Below are positions 38,928 to 46,764 of a stretch of DNA of 64,000 nt, piece by piece. Position 1 is the stretch's first letter; each line of letters opens with the position of its first letter. A program made the translations under genes and the position numbers. The DNA is from Streptomyces sp. P3 (lineage in GTDB: Bacteria; Actinomycetota; Actinomycetes; Streptomycetales; Streptomycetaceae), in NCBI RefSeq assembly GCF_003032475.1, contig NZ_CP028369.1:434001-498000 (forward strand), in the 5' to 3' direction. Below the pieces are notes generated by a model. That model searched no databases and was not told the DNA's origin. It saw only the letters and a program-made list of their open reading frames with translations.

Positions 38928-40226
38928 TCACGCTGTCGCTGCCGCCTTCTCCTCCAGCCAGGACACCTCGCGGGCGATCTCGCCCGGGGTCACCCGGGGC
39001 ACCCCTCCGTACCGGCCACGCAGGTAGCCCCGCTCCAGGTCCTCGCCCGCCTCCGGATGGGCGGCGACCAGTGGATACAGCTCGCTCGCGCCGGACTTCG
39101 TCTTCGCGGTGAGCCATACCTGGTCGCGGCCGAGCGGACGGTCGAGTACGGCGTTGCCGAGCAGTGTGGCGTCATGGGTGGTGAAGATCAGTTGGGCGCC
39201 CTTGGCATTGGCCTTACGGTCCTGGAAGAGACGGACGACCTCGGCGGCCAGCGCGGGGTGGAGGCTGGAGTCGAGCTCGTCGACCAGAAGCGCGGACCCG
39301 TTGTCGAGGACGGTGAGCATGGGGCCGAGGAAGGCGAACCAGGAGTGGGTACCGAAGCTTTCCTCGGTGAGGAAGTCGAGGGCCACCGCTTCTGTCTCCT
39401 CCGTCCGGTGCCGAAGGGAGACCGCGCCGGTGTCCGGATCGAGGTCGAAGCCGGTGACCCCCAGGTCCGCGGCGGCAAGGAGCTGGACGAGTCGTTCACG
39501 GTAGCCGGTGTTGTCGTGCAGTTCGGTGAGGCGGCGCCTGGTCCAGTCGGCACGGTGGCTGATGTCCTCACCCGGGGTCATCAGCCACAGGTTGTTCAGG
39601 AACCAGCGGTGCAGGGCGGACAGCTGAGGGTCGTTGAGGGTGGCCGCGGTGGAGAGGAAGAGGGCGTTCGGCCGGGTGAGGGCGACCAGGTCGTCGCGGC
39701 GGCCTGTGAAGGCCGGGCTCTCGAACAGGTACTCGTCGCCGTCCTCCGCCGGGCGGTCCGCCTCCCTGTCGAACCAGACCTGCCGGATGCCGCCCGGGTA
39801 GGCGTGCAGCCACTCGGCCTCCACCCGGTCGTCGGAGAGCTCGAAGCCGTACGTGTAACGGACGGGGGTACGGGCCCCGAGGACCAGGTCGACCTCGAAG
39901 AGGGTGGTCTCCTCGGCGCTGGCGGCGTCCAACTTGAAGGGCTGCCGGTGAGGCACCCCGGGATACTTGGCCCAGTCCGCGAAGGAGGTACGTACCGCCT
40001 CCCGCATGGCGTGGAACGCGCTGAGCAGGTTGCTCTTGCCGGAAGCGTTCGCACCGAAGATCCCGGCCACGGGCAGCACCATCACATGCCCGCCACCGTC
40101 CTGAGCGACCCCGCTGTCCCGCGCGATGCTGTCCAAGCCCTCGACACTGTCTGCTGCAGCGACAAGTGTCAGCTCGGCCTCATCCCGGATCGAGCGGTGA
40201 TTCGCCACTCGAAAGCGCAGGAGCAC
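38928..40226 (-). CDS. RloA-like (AbiLi-type) ABC/AAA ATPase
   Basis: 432-residue AAA_15/21-type ATPase of the RecF/SMC-like ABC class. Walker A GANASGKS (58-65), Walker B ALLVDELDSSLHP (~312-324) and His351 in FTTHDATLLG are visible. Its N-terminus LRFRVANHRSIRDEAELTLV is typical of such defence ATPases. The GTG at 40226 is fixed by GGGAGG six bases upstream; the longer frame runs into mnmA. Transcribed with the downstream RloB-like gene. The mnmA stop is 120 bp upstream with GC-rich hairpins between. Confidence 0.9.
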   Translation of the reverse strand: MLLRFRVANHRSIRDEAELTLVAAADSVEGLDSIARDSGVAQDGGGHVMVLPVAGIFGANASGKSNLLSAFHAMREAVRTSFADWAKYPGVPHRQPFKLDAASAEETTLFEVDLVLGARTPVRYTYGFELSDDRVEAEWLHAYPGGIRQVWFDREADRPAEDGDEYLFESPAFTGRRDDLVALTRPNALFLSTAATLNDPQLSALHRWFLNNLWLMTPGEDISHRADWTRRRLTELHDNTGYRERLVQLLAAADLGVTGFDLDPDTGAVSLRHRTEETEAVALDFLTEESFGTHSWFAFLGPMLTVLDNGSALLVDELDSSLHPALAAEVVRLFQDRKANAKGAQLIFTTHDATLLGNAVLDRPLGRDQVWLTAKTKSGASELYPLVAAHPEAGEDLERGYLRGRYGGVPRVTPGEIAREVSWLEEKAAATA

Positions 40227-40345
40227 CGTCCACCTCCCGAAGGGGCGGGGTGGCCCCGCCGCCGGCTCACACTGTGCGGGCCCTCCGCGGGGCCAGCCTA
40301 TGCCGGGGGGGTCGGGCCGTGCCAGCTCCTGCGAGTCCTCGATGA

Positions 40346-41476
40346 TCAGGCTGTGGCAGCTTCCCGGCGAACCGTCGTCGCGATGGTCGCCGAACCCACC
40401 ACGCGCGTGCCGTCGTACAGCACGATCGCCTGACCGGGCGCCACGCCCCGGACCGGCTCGGTGAACGTGACCTGGAGGCGGTCGTCGACGAGTTCGGCGG
40501 CCACCTCGGTCTCGCCGCCGTGGGCGCGCAGCTGGGCCGTGTAGACGCCGGGGCCGGTGGGGGCGGCGCCGCACCAGCGGGGCTTGATCGCGGTGAGGGC
40601 GGTGACGTCGAGGGAGGCGGCGGGACCGACCGTCACCGTGTTGTTCACCGGGGAGATGTCGAGGACGTAGCGGGGCTTGCCGTCGGGCGCCGGGGTGCCG
40701 ATGCGCAGGCCCTTGCGCTGGCCGACGGTGAAGCCGTACGCGCCCTCGTGGGTGCCGACCTTCGCGCCGGACTCGTCGACGATGTCGCCCTCGGCCCTGC
40801 CCAGCCGGTTCGCCAGGAAGCCCTGGGTGTCGCCGTCGGCGATGAAGCAGATGTCGTGCGAGTCGGGCTTCTTGGCGACGGCGAGGCCCCGCCGCTCCGC
40901 CTCCGCGCGGATCTCGCCCTTGGTCGTCATCGTGTCGCCGAGGGGGAAGAGGGCGTGGGCGAGCTGCCGGTCGTCCAGCACGCCGAGGACGTACGACTGG
41001 TCCTTCGCCATGTCGGAGGCGCGGTGCAGCTCGCGTGTGCCGTCCTCGCGGACCAGCACCTTCGCGTAGTGGCCGGTGCACACCGCGTCGAAGCCGAGCG
41101 CGAGCGCCTTGTCGAGCAGCGCGGCGAACTTGATCTTCTCGTTGCAGCGCAGGCAGGGGTTGGGGGTGCGGCCGGCCTCGTACTCGGCGACGAAGTCGTC
41201 GACGACGTCCTCGCGGAAGCGGTCGGCGAGGTCCCAGACGTAGAACGGAATGCCGATCACGTCGGCGGCGCGACGGGCGTCGCGGGAGTCCTCGATGGTG
41301 CAGCAGCCCCGCGCGCCGGTGCGGAACGACTGCGGGTTCGCGGAGAGCGCGAGGTGGACGCCGGTCACGTCGTGGCCGGCCTCCGCGGCGCGGGCGGCGG
41401 CGACGGCGGAGTCGACACCGCCGGACATGGCGGCGAGTACGCGAAGGGGGCGGGGGCGCTGCGAGGTCTCAGTCAT
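40346..41476 (-). CDS. mnmA: tRNA-specific 2-thiouridylase
   Basis: Installs the 2-thio group on U34 of Lys, Glu and Gln tRNAs using ATP and persulfide sulfur. 376 residues, normal length. PP-loop [11 protein letters not shown] (~18-24), catalytic Cys108 in [12 protein letters not shown] and persulfide-accepting Cys210 in [12 protein letters not shown] are present, with a C-terminal beta-barrel ([19 protein letters not shown]). The ATG at 41476 has AAAGGG upstream. A divergent copy of its 3' end lies 13.6 kb away at the far edge of the defence block. The likely sulfur donor is the cysteine desulfurase at 42349-43512. Confidence 0.97.
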   Translation of the reverse strand: MTETSQRPRPLRVLAAMSGGVDSAVAAARAAEAGHDVTGVHLALSANPQSFRTGARGCCTIEDSRDARRAADVIGIPFYVWDLADRFREDVVDDFVAEYEAGRTPNPCLRCNEKIKFAALLDKALALGFDAVCTGHYAKVLVREDGTRELHRASDMAKDQSYVLGVLDDRQLAHALFPLGDTMTTKGEIRAEAERRGLAVAKKPDSHDICFIADGDTQGFLANRLGRAEGDIVDESGAKVGTHEGAYGFTVGQRKGLRIGTPAPDGKPRYVLDISPVNNTVTVGPAASLDVTALTAIKPRWCGAAPTGPGVYTAQLRAHGGETEVAAELVDDRLQVTFTEPVRGVAPGQAIVLYDGTRVVGSATIATTVRREAATA

Positions 41477-41583
41477 AACCCTTTCAGGGTACGGGTCGCC
41501 GGGAACCCCGACCCGCGAGTATCCGTTGACGATCTCGAGGGGCCGGGCCTGTCCGACGGATCGGGCCGGAGGAAGGACGGGCC

Positions 41584-42255
41584 ATGGGGGCGACACGAGG
41601 TGACTCCGACCGGCGGATCGGGCGGCGCGCGCTGCTGATCGGCGGCGCTGCGGCGGCCGCCGGCACGGCCGTGCTGGCACGTGAGGAACTGGCGCGGCTG
41701 TACTGGCGGCTGCCCGGCGTGCGCAGACCGCGGGTGGAGGGCGCGGTGGACTTCGGGGGCGCGCGATGGGTGCCCGCGTCGGAGGCGAACTTCCGCTGGG
41801 CGGACCGGCCGGACGACTACGGGATCGACATGGTCGTCATCCACGTCACGCAGGGGGATCTGGGGAGCGCGGTGAAGGCGTTCGAGGACCCGGGGCACCG
41901 GGCCGCGGCGCACTACATCGTCGGCAAGGACGGCCGCGTCACGCAGATGGTCCGCGAGCTGGACGTGGCGTACCACGCGGGCAACCGCTCCTACAACGAG
42001 CGCAGTGTGGGCATCGAGCACGAGGGGTTCGTCGACCGGCCGCAGGACTTCACGGACGTGATGTACGCCGCGTCCGCCCGGCTGACCGCCGCGGTCTGCC
42101 GACGCTACGACATACCCGTGGACCGGGAGCACATCGTCGGGCACGTGGAGGTGCCGGGCACGGACCACACCGATCCCGGGGAGCACTGGGACTGGAAGCG
42201 GTACCTGCGGCTCGTCGCCGCGGCGCACGCGGCCGCCGCCCGGCATTCCGCGTGA
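41584..42255 (+). CDS. Exported N-acetylmuramoyl-L-alanine amidase
   Basis: 223-residue amidase_2 (PGRP-like) hydrolase that cleaves the MurNAc-L-Ala bond of peptidoglycan. The N-terminus [19 protein letters not shown] looks like a twin-arginine (Tat) signal. Zinc ligands and family motifs: [44 protein letters not shown] and [12 protein letters not shown]. Clear GGAGGAAGGA before the ATG. Divergent from mnmA (107 bp between starts). Confidence 0.92.
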   Translation: MGATRGDSDRRIGRRALLIGGAAAAAGTAVLAREELARLYWRLPGVRRPRVEGAVDFGGARWVPASEANFRWADRPDDYGIDMVVIHVTQGDLGSAVKAFEDPGHRAAAHYIVGKDGRVTQMVRELDVAYHAGNRSYNERSVGIEHEGFVDRPQDFTDVMYAASARLTAAVCRRYDIPVDREHIVGHVEVPGTDHTDPGEHWDWKRYLRLVAAAHAAAARHSA

Positions 42256-42348
42256 CACAGCTCACGTAGGTACCCGGCCGCCGCAGGATTCCGGATTCCC
42301 GGCGGGACCCGGGCCGCCCGGGCGGCAGGGATGGTCAGGCGCCGGGCG

Positions 42349-43512
42349 TCACGTCAGCCCCGCCGCGCGGGCCCGCTCGACCGCCGGGCCGATGGCCTTG
42401 GCCACCGCTTCGACGTCGGCCTCGGTGGAGGTGTGGCCGAGGGAGAAGCGCAGGGTGCCGCGGGCCAGGTCGGGGTCGACGCCGGTGGCCAGCAGCACAT
42501 GGCTGGGCTGGGCGACGCCGGCGGTGCAGGCGGAGCCGGTGGAGCACTCGATGCCCTGGGCGTCCAGGAGCAGCAGCAGGGAGTCGCCCTCGCAGCCCGG
42601 AAAGGTGAAGTGGGCGTTGGCCGGCAGCCGGTCCACGGGGTCGCCGCCGAGGATCGCGTCCGGTACGGCCGTGCGCACGGCGTCGATCAGGGCGTCGCGC
42701 AGCGCGCCGACCTCACGGGCGAAGCACTCGCGCCGCTCGGCGGCCAGGCGTCCGGCGACCGCGAAGGAGGCGATCGCGGGCACGTCGAGGGTGCCGGAAC
42801 GGACATGGCGTTCCTGTCCACCGCCGTGCAGGACGGGCACGGGGGTGTATTCACGGCCCAGCAGCAGGGCGCCGATCCCGTACGGGCCGCCGATCTTGTG
42901 ACCGGAGACCGTCATGGCGGCGAGTCCACAGGCGGCGAAGTCGACGGGGACCTGACCGAAGGCCTGTACCGCGTCGGCATGCAGCGGGACATCGAACTCG
43001 GCTGCCGCGTCGGCCAGTTCACGGACCGGCAGGATCGTGCCGATCTCGTTGTTCGCCCACATCACGGTGGCCAGGGCGACGTCCTGGGGATTGCGTGCGA
43101 TCGCGTCGCGAAGGACGTCGGGGTGGACCCGTCCCTCGGCGTCGACCGGCAGATACTCGACGGTCGCGCCCTCGTGCTCGCCGAGCCAGTGCACGGCGTC
43201 GAGCACGGCATGGTGCTCCACGGGGCTGGCCAGGACACGGGTGCGGGCCGCGTCGGCGTCACGGCGGGACCAGTACAGGCCCTTGACCGCGAGGTTGTCG
43301 GCCTCGGTGCCGCCGGAGGTGAGGACGACCTCGCTGGGGCGGGCGCCGAGCGCTTCCGCGAGGGTCTCACGGGCTTCCTCGACCGTACGGCGGGCCTGCC
43401 GGCCGGCTGCGTGGAGGGAGGAGGCGTTACCGGTGATGCTCAGGTGCGCGGTGAGCGCCTCGACCGCCTCGGGGAGCATCGGCGTGGTCGCGGCGTGGTC
43501 GAGGTATGCCAT
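42349..43512 (-). CDS. Cysteine desulfurase (NifS/IscS family)
   Basis: PLP-dependent enzyme of 387 residues that releases sulfur from cysteine as a protein persulfide. Start [21 protein letters not shown]-binding His in [10 protein letters not shown]; Schiff-base Lys in [13 protein letters not shown]; persulfide Cys in [18 protein letters not shown]. Group I (IscS-like) loop length. Position near mnmA suggests it supplies sulfur for tRNA thiolation, as in other actinobacteria, though the amidase gene on the other strand separates them. Confidence 0.95.
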   Translation of the reverse strand: MAYLDHAATTPMLPEAVEALTAHLSITGNASSLHAAGRQARRTVEEARETLAEALGARPSEVVLTSGGTEADNLAVKGLYWSRRDADAARTRVLASPVEHHAVLDAVHWLGEHEGATVEYLPVDAEGRVHPDVLRDAIARNPQDVALATVMWANNEIGTILPVRELADAAAEFDVPLHADAVQAFGQVPVDFAACGLAAMTVSGHKIGGPYGIGALLLGREYTPVPVLHGGGQERHVRSGTLDVPAIASFAVAGRLAAERRECFAREVGALRDALIDAVRTAVPDAILGGDPVDRLPANAHFTFPGCEGDSLLLLLDAQGIECSTGSACTAGVAQPSHVLLATGVDPDLARGTLRFSLGHTSTEADVEAVAKAIGPAVERARAAGLT

Positions 43513-43572
43513 GGTGGCCCGATTCTACGGGGCCCGGGTGGCGCGCCTCGCTCGCAGGTACGGCCGCCGCGG

Positions 43573-43839
43573 TCAGAAGCTCCAGGAGACCGTCGAGTCC
43601 GCCTGCATGAACGCGACCAGCACGAGCAGGTCGGCGACGCCCAGCGCGAGGCCGAGGTAGGCGCGACCGCGGCGGGCGGTGCCGCGCCAGAGGGCCGCCG
43701 CCGCGAGGATCACGGCGATCGGGCCGAGGAAGACGTTGAGGACGAGCAGGCCCAGCAGGCCCAGGATGAAGGACGCGACGGCCATGCCGTCGGCGTCCCG
43801 GACGTCGGTGTGGCGTGTGGCCGGTGCGGTGAGGTGCAT
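43573..43839 (-). CDS. DUF4190-type small membrane protein
   Basis: 88-residue protein with two hydrophobic segments: MAVASFILGLLGLLVLNVFL and, later, YLGLALGVADLLVLVAFM. The pattern, including the ALWRGTARRGRA turn between helices, fits DUF4190. Function unknown. The ATG at 43839 is used; an internal Met at the first helix is possible. Reads in the same direction as the cysteine desulfurase and 60 bp upstream of it. Confidence 0.78.
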   Translation of the reverse strand: MHLTAPATRHTDVRDADGMAVASFILGLLGLLVLNVFLGPIAVILAAAALWRGTARRGRAYLGLALGVADLLVLVAFMQADSTVSWSF

Positions 43840-44009
43840 GGTCGGTCAGCTCCTGTCGATCAGTGGTGCGGTCGTTTCGCGGGATGTGCGGGTCGGTGGT
43901 GCGGGCTCGCGGTGCGCCGTTCGTGGCGCGGCCTGTCGCGGCGCCGGCGGCGGCCTGCGGCCGGGGCCGGTGATCGCGGGCGCGACGGCTTCGCGGCGGC
44001 TGCGCTCGG

Positions 44010-44174
44010 TCAGTGGGCCGAGGTGCGCCGGCGGCCGTGGCGCTCGCGGAGCGCGAAGATGCCGAGCCAGGCGGCGATCACCATGCCGGCGACGAGCGTG
44101 AAGGCGAACGGCGCATGTGCGACGGTGCCCAGCGCGACGCCGAACAGCAGCAGTGCGGCGACGAGGAACAGCAT
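44010..44174 (-). CDS. 54-residue membrane protein
   Basis: A small open frame from the ATG at 44174 to the TGA at 44010, encoding two hydrophobic stretches (MLFLVAALLLFGVALGTVAH and FTLVAGMVIAAWLGIFAL) and a basic tail (RERHGRRRTSAH). GAAGGGGG lies about ten bases upstream. Codon use is Streptomyces-like. It reads divergently from the TetR gene across palindromes at 44224-44251 and 44294-44309, so it is a good candidate target of that regulator. Confidence 0.7.
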   Translation of the reverse strand: MLFLVAALLLFGVALGTVAHAPFAFTLVAGMVIAAWLGIFALRERHGRRRTSAH

Positions 44175-44223
44175 GGGACGAACCCCCTTCGAGGCGGCAT
44201 CGTGCCGCCTTCGTGACGTTTCG

Positions 44224-44251
44224 GTGAACAGTTGTGGTTACAGTTGTTCAC
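44224..44251. promoter_or_regulatory. Palindromic operator-like site (TetR divergent region, site 1)
   Basis: gtgaaca (44224-44230) and tgttcac (44245-44251) form inverted arms around agttgtggttacagt. It shares acagttgt with the second site. It sits between the divergent small membrane gene and tetR, the usual place for TetR autorepression. Confidence 0.6.
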
Positions 44252-44293
44252 TGACTTCAGAGTCTAGCGCGCTTCCGGCTTTCCAATTACGGA

Positions 44294-44309
44294 GAACAGT
44301 TGTTAACTG
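44294..44309. promoter_or_regulatory. Palindromic operator-like site (site 2, next to tetR start)
   Basis: gaacagttgttaactg contains the palindrome cagtt-gtt-aactg and repeats acagttgt of site 1; it ends seven bases before the tetR ATG, so a bound repressor would block initiation. Confidence 0.55.
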
Positions 44310-44315
44310 GATGAC

Positions 44316-44942
44316 ATGAGTCACACGCTCGGCATCCGGCAGGCACAGAAGCAGAAGACCCGGCAGTCGCTCCTGGACGCGGCCTTGCTGCTGCTCGAGG
44401 AGCAGAGCCTGAGCAGCCTGGGCCTGCGCGAGGTCACCCGGGCCGTCGGGGTGGCCCCGACGGCCTTCTACCGGCACTTCCGCTCCACGGCGGATCTGGG
44501 CGTGGCCCTGGTCGAGGAGGCGCTGGGCAGCCTGCACCCGATGATCCGCACCACCGTGACCGCGGCCGACACCAGTGCCGAACGCATCACGCGCGCTGTC
44601 GAGTTGATAGCCGGTCATGTGACCGCGTACCCCGCTCACGTCCGTTTCATCGCCCGCGAGCGGCATGGCGGGGTCCAGCCGGTGCGGGAGGCGATCCGGG
44701 AGCAACTGGGCCGGTTCGCCGAGGAGGTGAAGGCCGAGCTGGCCAAGGACGCCGAGGCCGAGGGCTGGAGCGACGACGACCTGCTGATGCTCTCGCACCT
44801 CTACGTCGACCACATGCTCATCACGGCCTCCCTGTTCCTGGAGTCCCTGGAGGCATCGCCGGAGGAACGGGAACGGATCAGCAGGATGGCGACCCGTCAG
44901 ATGCGGCTCGTCAGCATCGGCCGTCACCACTGGCTGGACTGA
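44316..44942 (+). CDS. TetR-family transcriptional regulator
   Basis: 208-residue repressor. N-terminal helix-turn-helix LREVTRAVGVAPTAFYRHF (~38-56) with KTRQSLLDAALLLLEEQSL before it; the C-terminal ligand domain is helical and includes VRFIARERHGGVQPVREAIR, resembling FabR-like regulators of lipid metabolism. The ligand is unknown. Operator-like palindromes just upstream suggest autoregulation and control of the divergent 54-residue membrane protein. The thioesterase ~0.8 kb away is a possible but unproven metabolic link. Confidence 0.92.
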   Translation: MSHTLGIRQAQKQKTRQSLLDAALLLLEEQSLSSLGLREVTRAVGVAPTAFYRHFRSTADLGVALVEEALGSLHPMIRTTVTAADTSAERITRAVELIAGHVTAYPAHVRFIARERHGGVQPVREAIREQLGRFAEEVKAELAKDAEAEGWSDDDLLMLSHLYVDHMLITASLFLESLEASPEERERISRMATRQMRLVSIGRHHWLD

Positions 44943-44962
44943 CCGCCGACGGCAACGCGCGA

Positions 44963-44994
44963 GGGCGGCGCGCCCGTTCCCGGACACGCCGCCC
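44963..44994. terminator. Bidirectional terminator between tetR and the lipoprotein gene
   Basis: gggcggcg (44963-44970) and cgccgccc (44987-44994) pair over a 16-base loop in the 72-bp gap between two convergent stops (44942 and 45015). Confidence 0.6.
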
Positions 44995-45014
44995 CTGTCT
45001 TCTTCTGCCTGCGG

Positions 45015-45422
45015 TCAGCCCTGCTGCCCCTGGCCGCCGCCCGGACCGCCGCAGCCGCCGCCCTGACCGCCACTCCGGCCGCCGCCGGGGCCGCCCTGAC
45101 CACCGTCGCCCGGTGCGCCGCCGGGAGCTCCGCTCGGGGCGGACGAGGGGACACCGGCCGGAGAACCGGTCGGGGCTCCCGTCGGCCGCCCAGAAGCCGC
45201 ACCCGCCGACGCCTCCGAGGGGCCACCGGCCGGCGCACCGCTCGGCGCACCGCTGGGCATCCCGGAGGCGTCGCCGGACGGCGCCCGGCAGGACTGCTGC
45301 GCCAAATCGCCGCCGTTCGAGGAGGAGGAGCCGCCCGAACCGCAGGCCACCAGAGCGAGGGGCGAGAGCGCCAGCAGCGCCACCGCGGGGACGAGACGGA
45401 CGGGCATCAGCGCACGCTTCAT
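45015..45422 (-). CDS. Low-complexity Gly/Pro/Ser-rich lipoprotein
   Basis: 135-residue product with a lipoprotein signal (MKRALMPVRLVPAV, hydrophobic core, lipobox LVAC with Cys ~27), a Ser/Gly linker, one further Cys in AQQSCRAPSG, then imperfect PSGAP/AGGPSE-type repeats and a Gly/Gln-rich tail ending GGPGGGQGQQG. No enzymatic domain; probably an extended surface-exposed polypeptide. The ATG at 45422 is chosen because the signal peptide begins there and GGAG lies upstream; the longer frame from 45617 is not credible. Confidence 0.65.
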   Translation of the reverse strand: MKRALMPVRLVPAVALLALSPLALVACGSGGSSSSNGGDLAQQSCRAPSGDASGMPSGAPSGAPAGGPSEASAGAASGRPTGAPTGSPAGVPSSAPSGAPGGAPGDGGQGGPGGGRSGGQGGGCGGPGGGQGQQG

Positions 45423-45740
45423 GAGAGACAGCTCCAGGGGGACGAGGGAGAACCTGAGGCGGGCACTCAACCAACCGCGCTTGGGGCTTTCCTGAGCCTG
45501 CTCTGTCCGCCGGCTGTCAGTGGGGTCCCAGCGCCCCTCAGGAGAGGCCTCCGACCTGGGTGTCGGCCGCCAGGCCGCCCGGTGGCCGCGGAGTGCGCCG
45601 GTACAGCCCTGTGACACGGACGGTCGATCCGGGACCGCCCGGCGACGGCGACGCGGCGACGACGGCCGTGCGCGGTCGGCGGCCCGGCCGAACCCGGCCC
45701 GGGTCGGCCTGACCGGCCGGGCGGCCCGGCCGGGAGTCGC
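45423..45740. other. 318-bp intergenic region
   Basis: GC-rich with no convincing gene. It should hold the lipoprotein promoter near its left end. A terminator hairpin for the thioesterase lies at 45713-45733. Confidence 0.5.
45713..45733 (-). terminator. Thioesterase gene terminator
   Basis: ccggccggg (45713-45721) and cccggccgg (45725-45733) form a 9-bp perfect stem with a 3-base loop, seven bases past the thioesterase stop. Confidence 0.7.
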
Positions 45741-46622
45741 TCAGCCGAGCCTGACCCTCGCCAGCTGCCGCGACTGCGCGACCAGCCGGTCCGCGCTGTC
45801 CCAGACCTCGGCGTCCTCCTCGAGGAAGCCGCCCGCGAGGTTGCGGGTGGCGATGGAGACGCGCAGCGGTCCGGGAGCCGGACGGCAGCGGACGTGGACG
45901 GTCAGCTCCACCGTGGGGACCCAGCCGCGCAGACCGATCTCGAAGGCGGTCGGCGGCAGTGCGTCCACCGCGAGCAGGAGGGAGAACGGATCGTGGTCGC
46001 GGCCGTCCTTCAGCCCCAGCCAGGCCCGCATCTCGCCCCTGCCGGACGGCTGCCCGAGCGCCCAGCCGAGGGTCGACGGATCGAGCTTGAGCATCAGCCG
46101 GTCGACGATGGCGGAGCTGCCGTCCACGGGGGCCGGCCCGTCCTCGGCGCCCAGGCACCGCTCGATGGGCGGGATCGCCGGGGGCTTCGCCGTCGTGCGG
46201 ACGTCGTCCGGGAGCGCGCCCAGGTCGCCGTAGGAGGCGAGCACACGGATCCGCTCGACCTCGACGCCGTTCTCGTCGTACTGGAAGAGCGAGGCCTGAC
46301 CGGTCGACAGGGTGCGGCCGGAGCGGACGACGTCCGTGCGGACGGTCGCGGGGCCGGGCTGCGACGCGGTGAGGTAGTGCGCCGAGATCGTGAACGGGTC
46401 GTCGTGCGGCAGGGCGTCCGCGAGGGCACGGCCGAGGACGGCGAGGAGGTACCCGCCGTTGACTGCGCTGATGATCGTCCAGCCGGCCGAGAGGTCGATG
46501 TCGTAGACACCGGGTGCGCGTCGGGTGAGCGCGGTGTCGCGGTCGAACTCGCTGTCGCCGATCGAGGCCTTGACGGGGTAGGTGGAGGCCCGCTCGGCCA
46601 CCGCCATAGCTGCTTCTGGCAT
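45741..46622 (-). CDS. Acyl-CoA thioesterase (TesB-like double hot-dog)
   Basis: 293-residue protein with two hot-dog domains. Features include VYDIDLSAGWTIISAVNGGY at the start of the first domain, SAHYLTASQPGPATVRTDVV, SLFQYDENG, and a second domain with GWVPTVELTVHVRCRPAPGP and GGFLEEDAEVWDSADRLVAQ. Likely hydrolyses acyl-CoA esters; substrate chain length unknown. The ATG at 46622 is used; an ATG at 46607 is possible. Divergent from the esterase gene, with AT-rich promoter-like sequence (acaacaagttattactaagc) just upstream. Confidence 0.85.
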   Translation of the reverse strand: MPEAAMAVAERASTYPVKASIGDSEFDRDTALTRRAPGVYDIDLSAGWTIISAVNGGYLLAVLGRALADALPHDDPFTISAHYLTASQPGPATVRTDVVRSGRTLSTGQASLFQYDENGVEVERIRVLASYGDLGALPDDVRTTAKPPAIPPIERCLGAEDGPAPVDGSSAIVDRLMLKLDPSTLGWALGQPSGRGEMRAWLGLKDGRDHDPFSLLLAVDALPPTAFEIGLRGWVPTVELTVHVRCRPAPGPLRVSIATRNLAGGFLEEDAEVWDSADRLVAQSRQLARVRLG

Positions 46623-46764
46623 GCCCCGAAGGGTACAACAAGTTATTACTAAGCGGTAGCTTTGTGGTGCCGGATGGTGAAGACGGGGCATGAGACGGCA
46701 AATTTCTCGGTAAGTGTCCCGACTCGTCCGTAACCTTGCCGCCGCTATTGCCCTCTGCAAGGAC

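Larger units (their letters stand above)
26761..40345. mobile_element. Accessory defence block bounded by mnmA 3' end and an mnmA 3' remnant
   Basis: A 13.6-kb block of restriction-modification, RloAB, Uma2 and WhiJ-like genes lies between otherwise conserved backbone genes (alpha/beta hydrolase side and mnmA). Its outer end carries a diverged copy of the mnmA 3' end in the same orientation, 13,616 bp from the resident copy. No integrase, transposase, tRNA or perfect att repeat longer than 13 bp is visible, so the transfer route is inferred, not seen. The boundaries given are those of the repeats. Confidence 0.6.
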
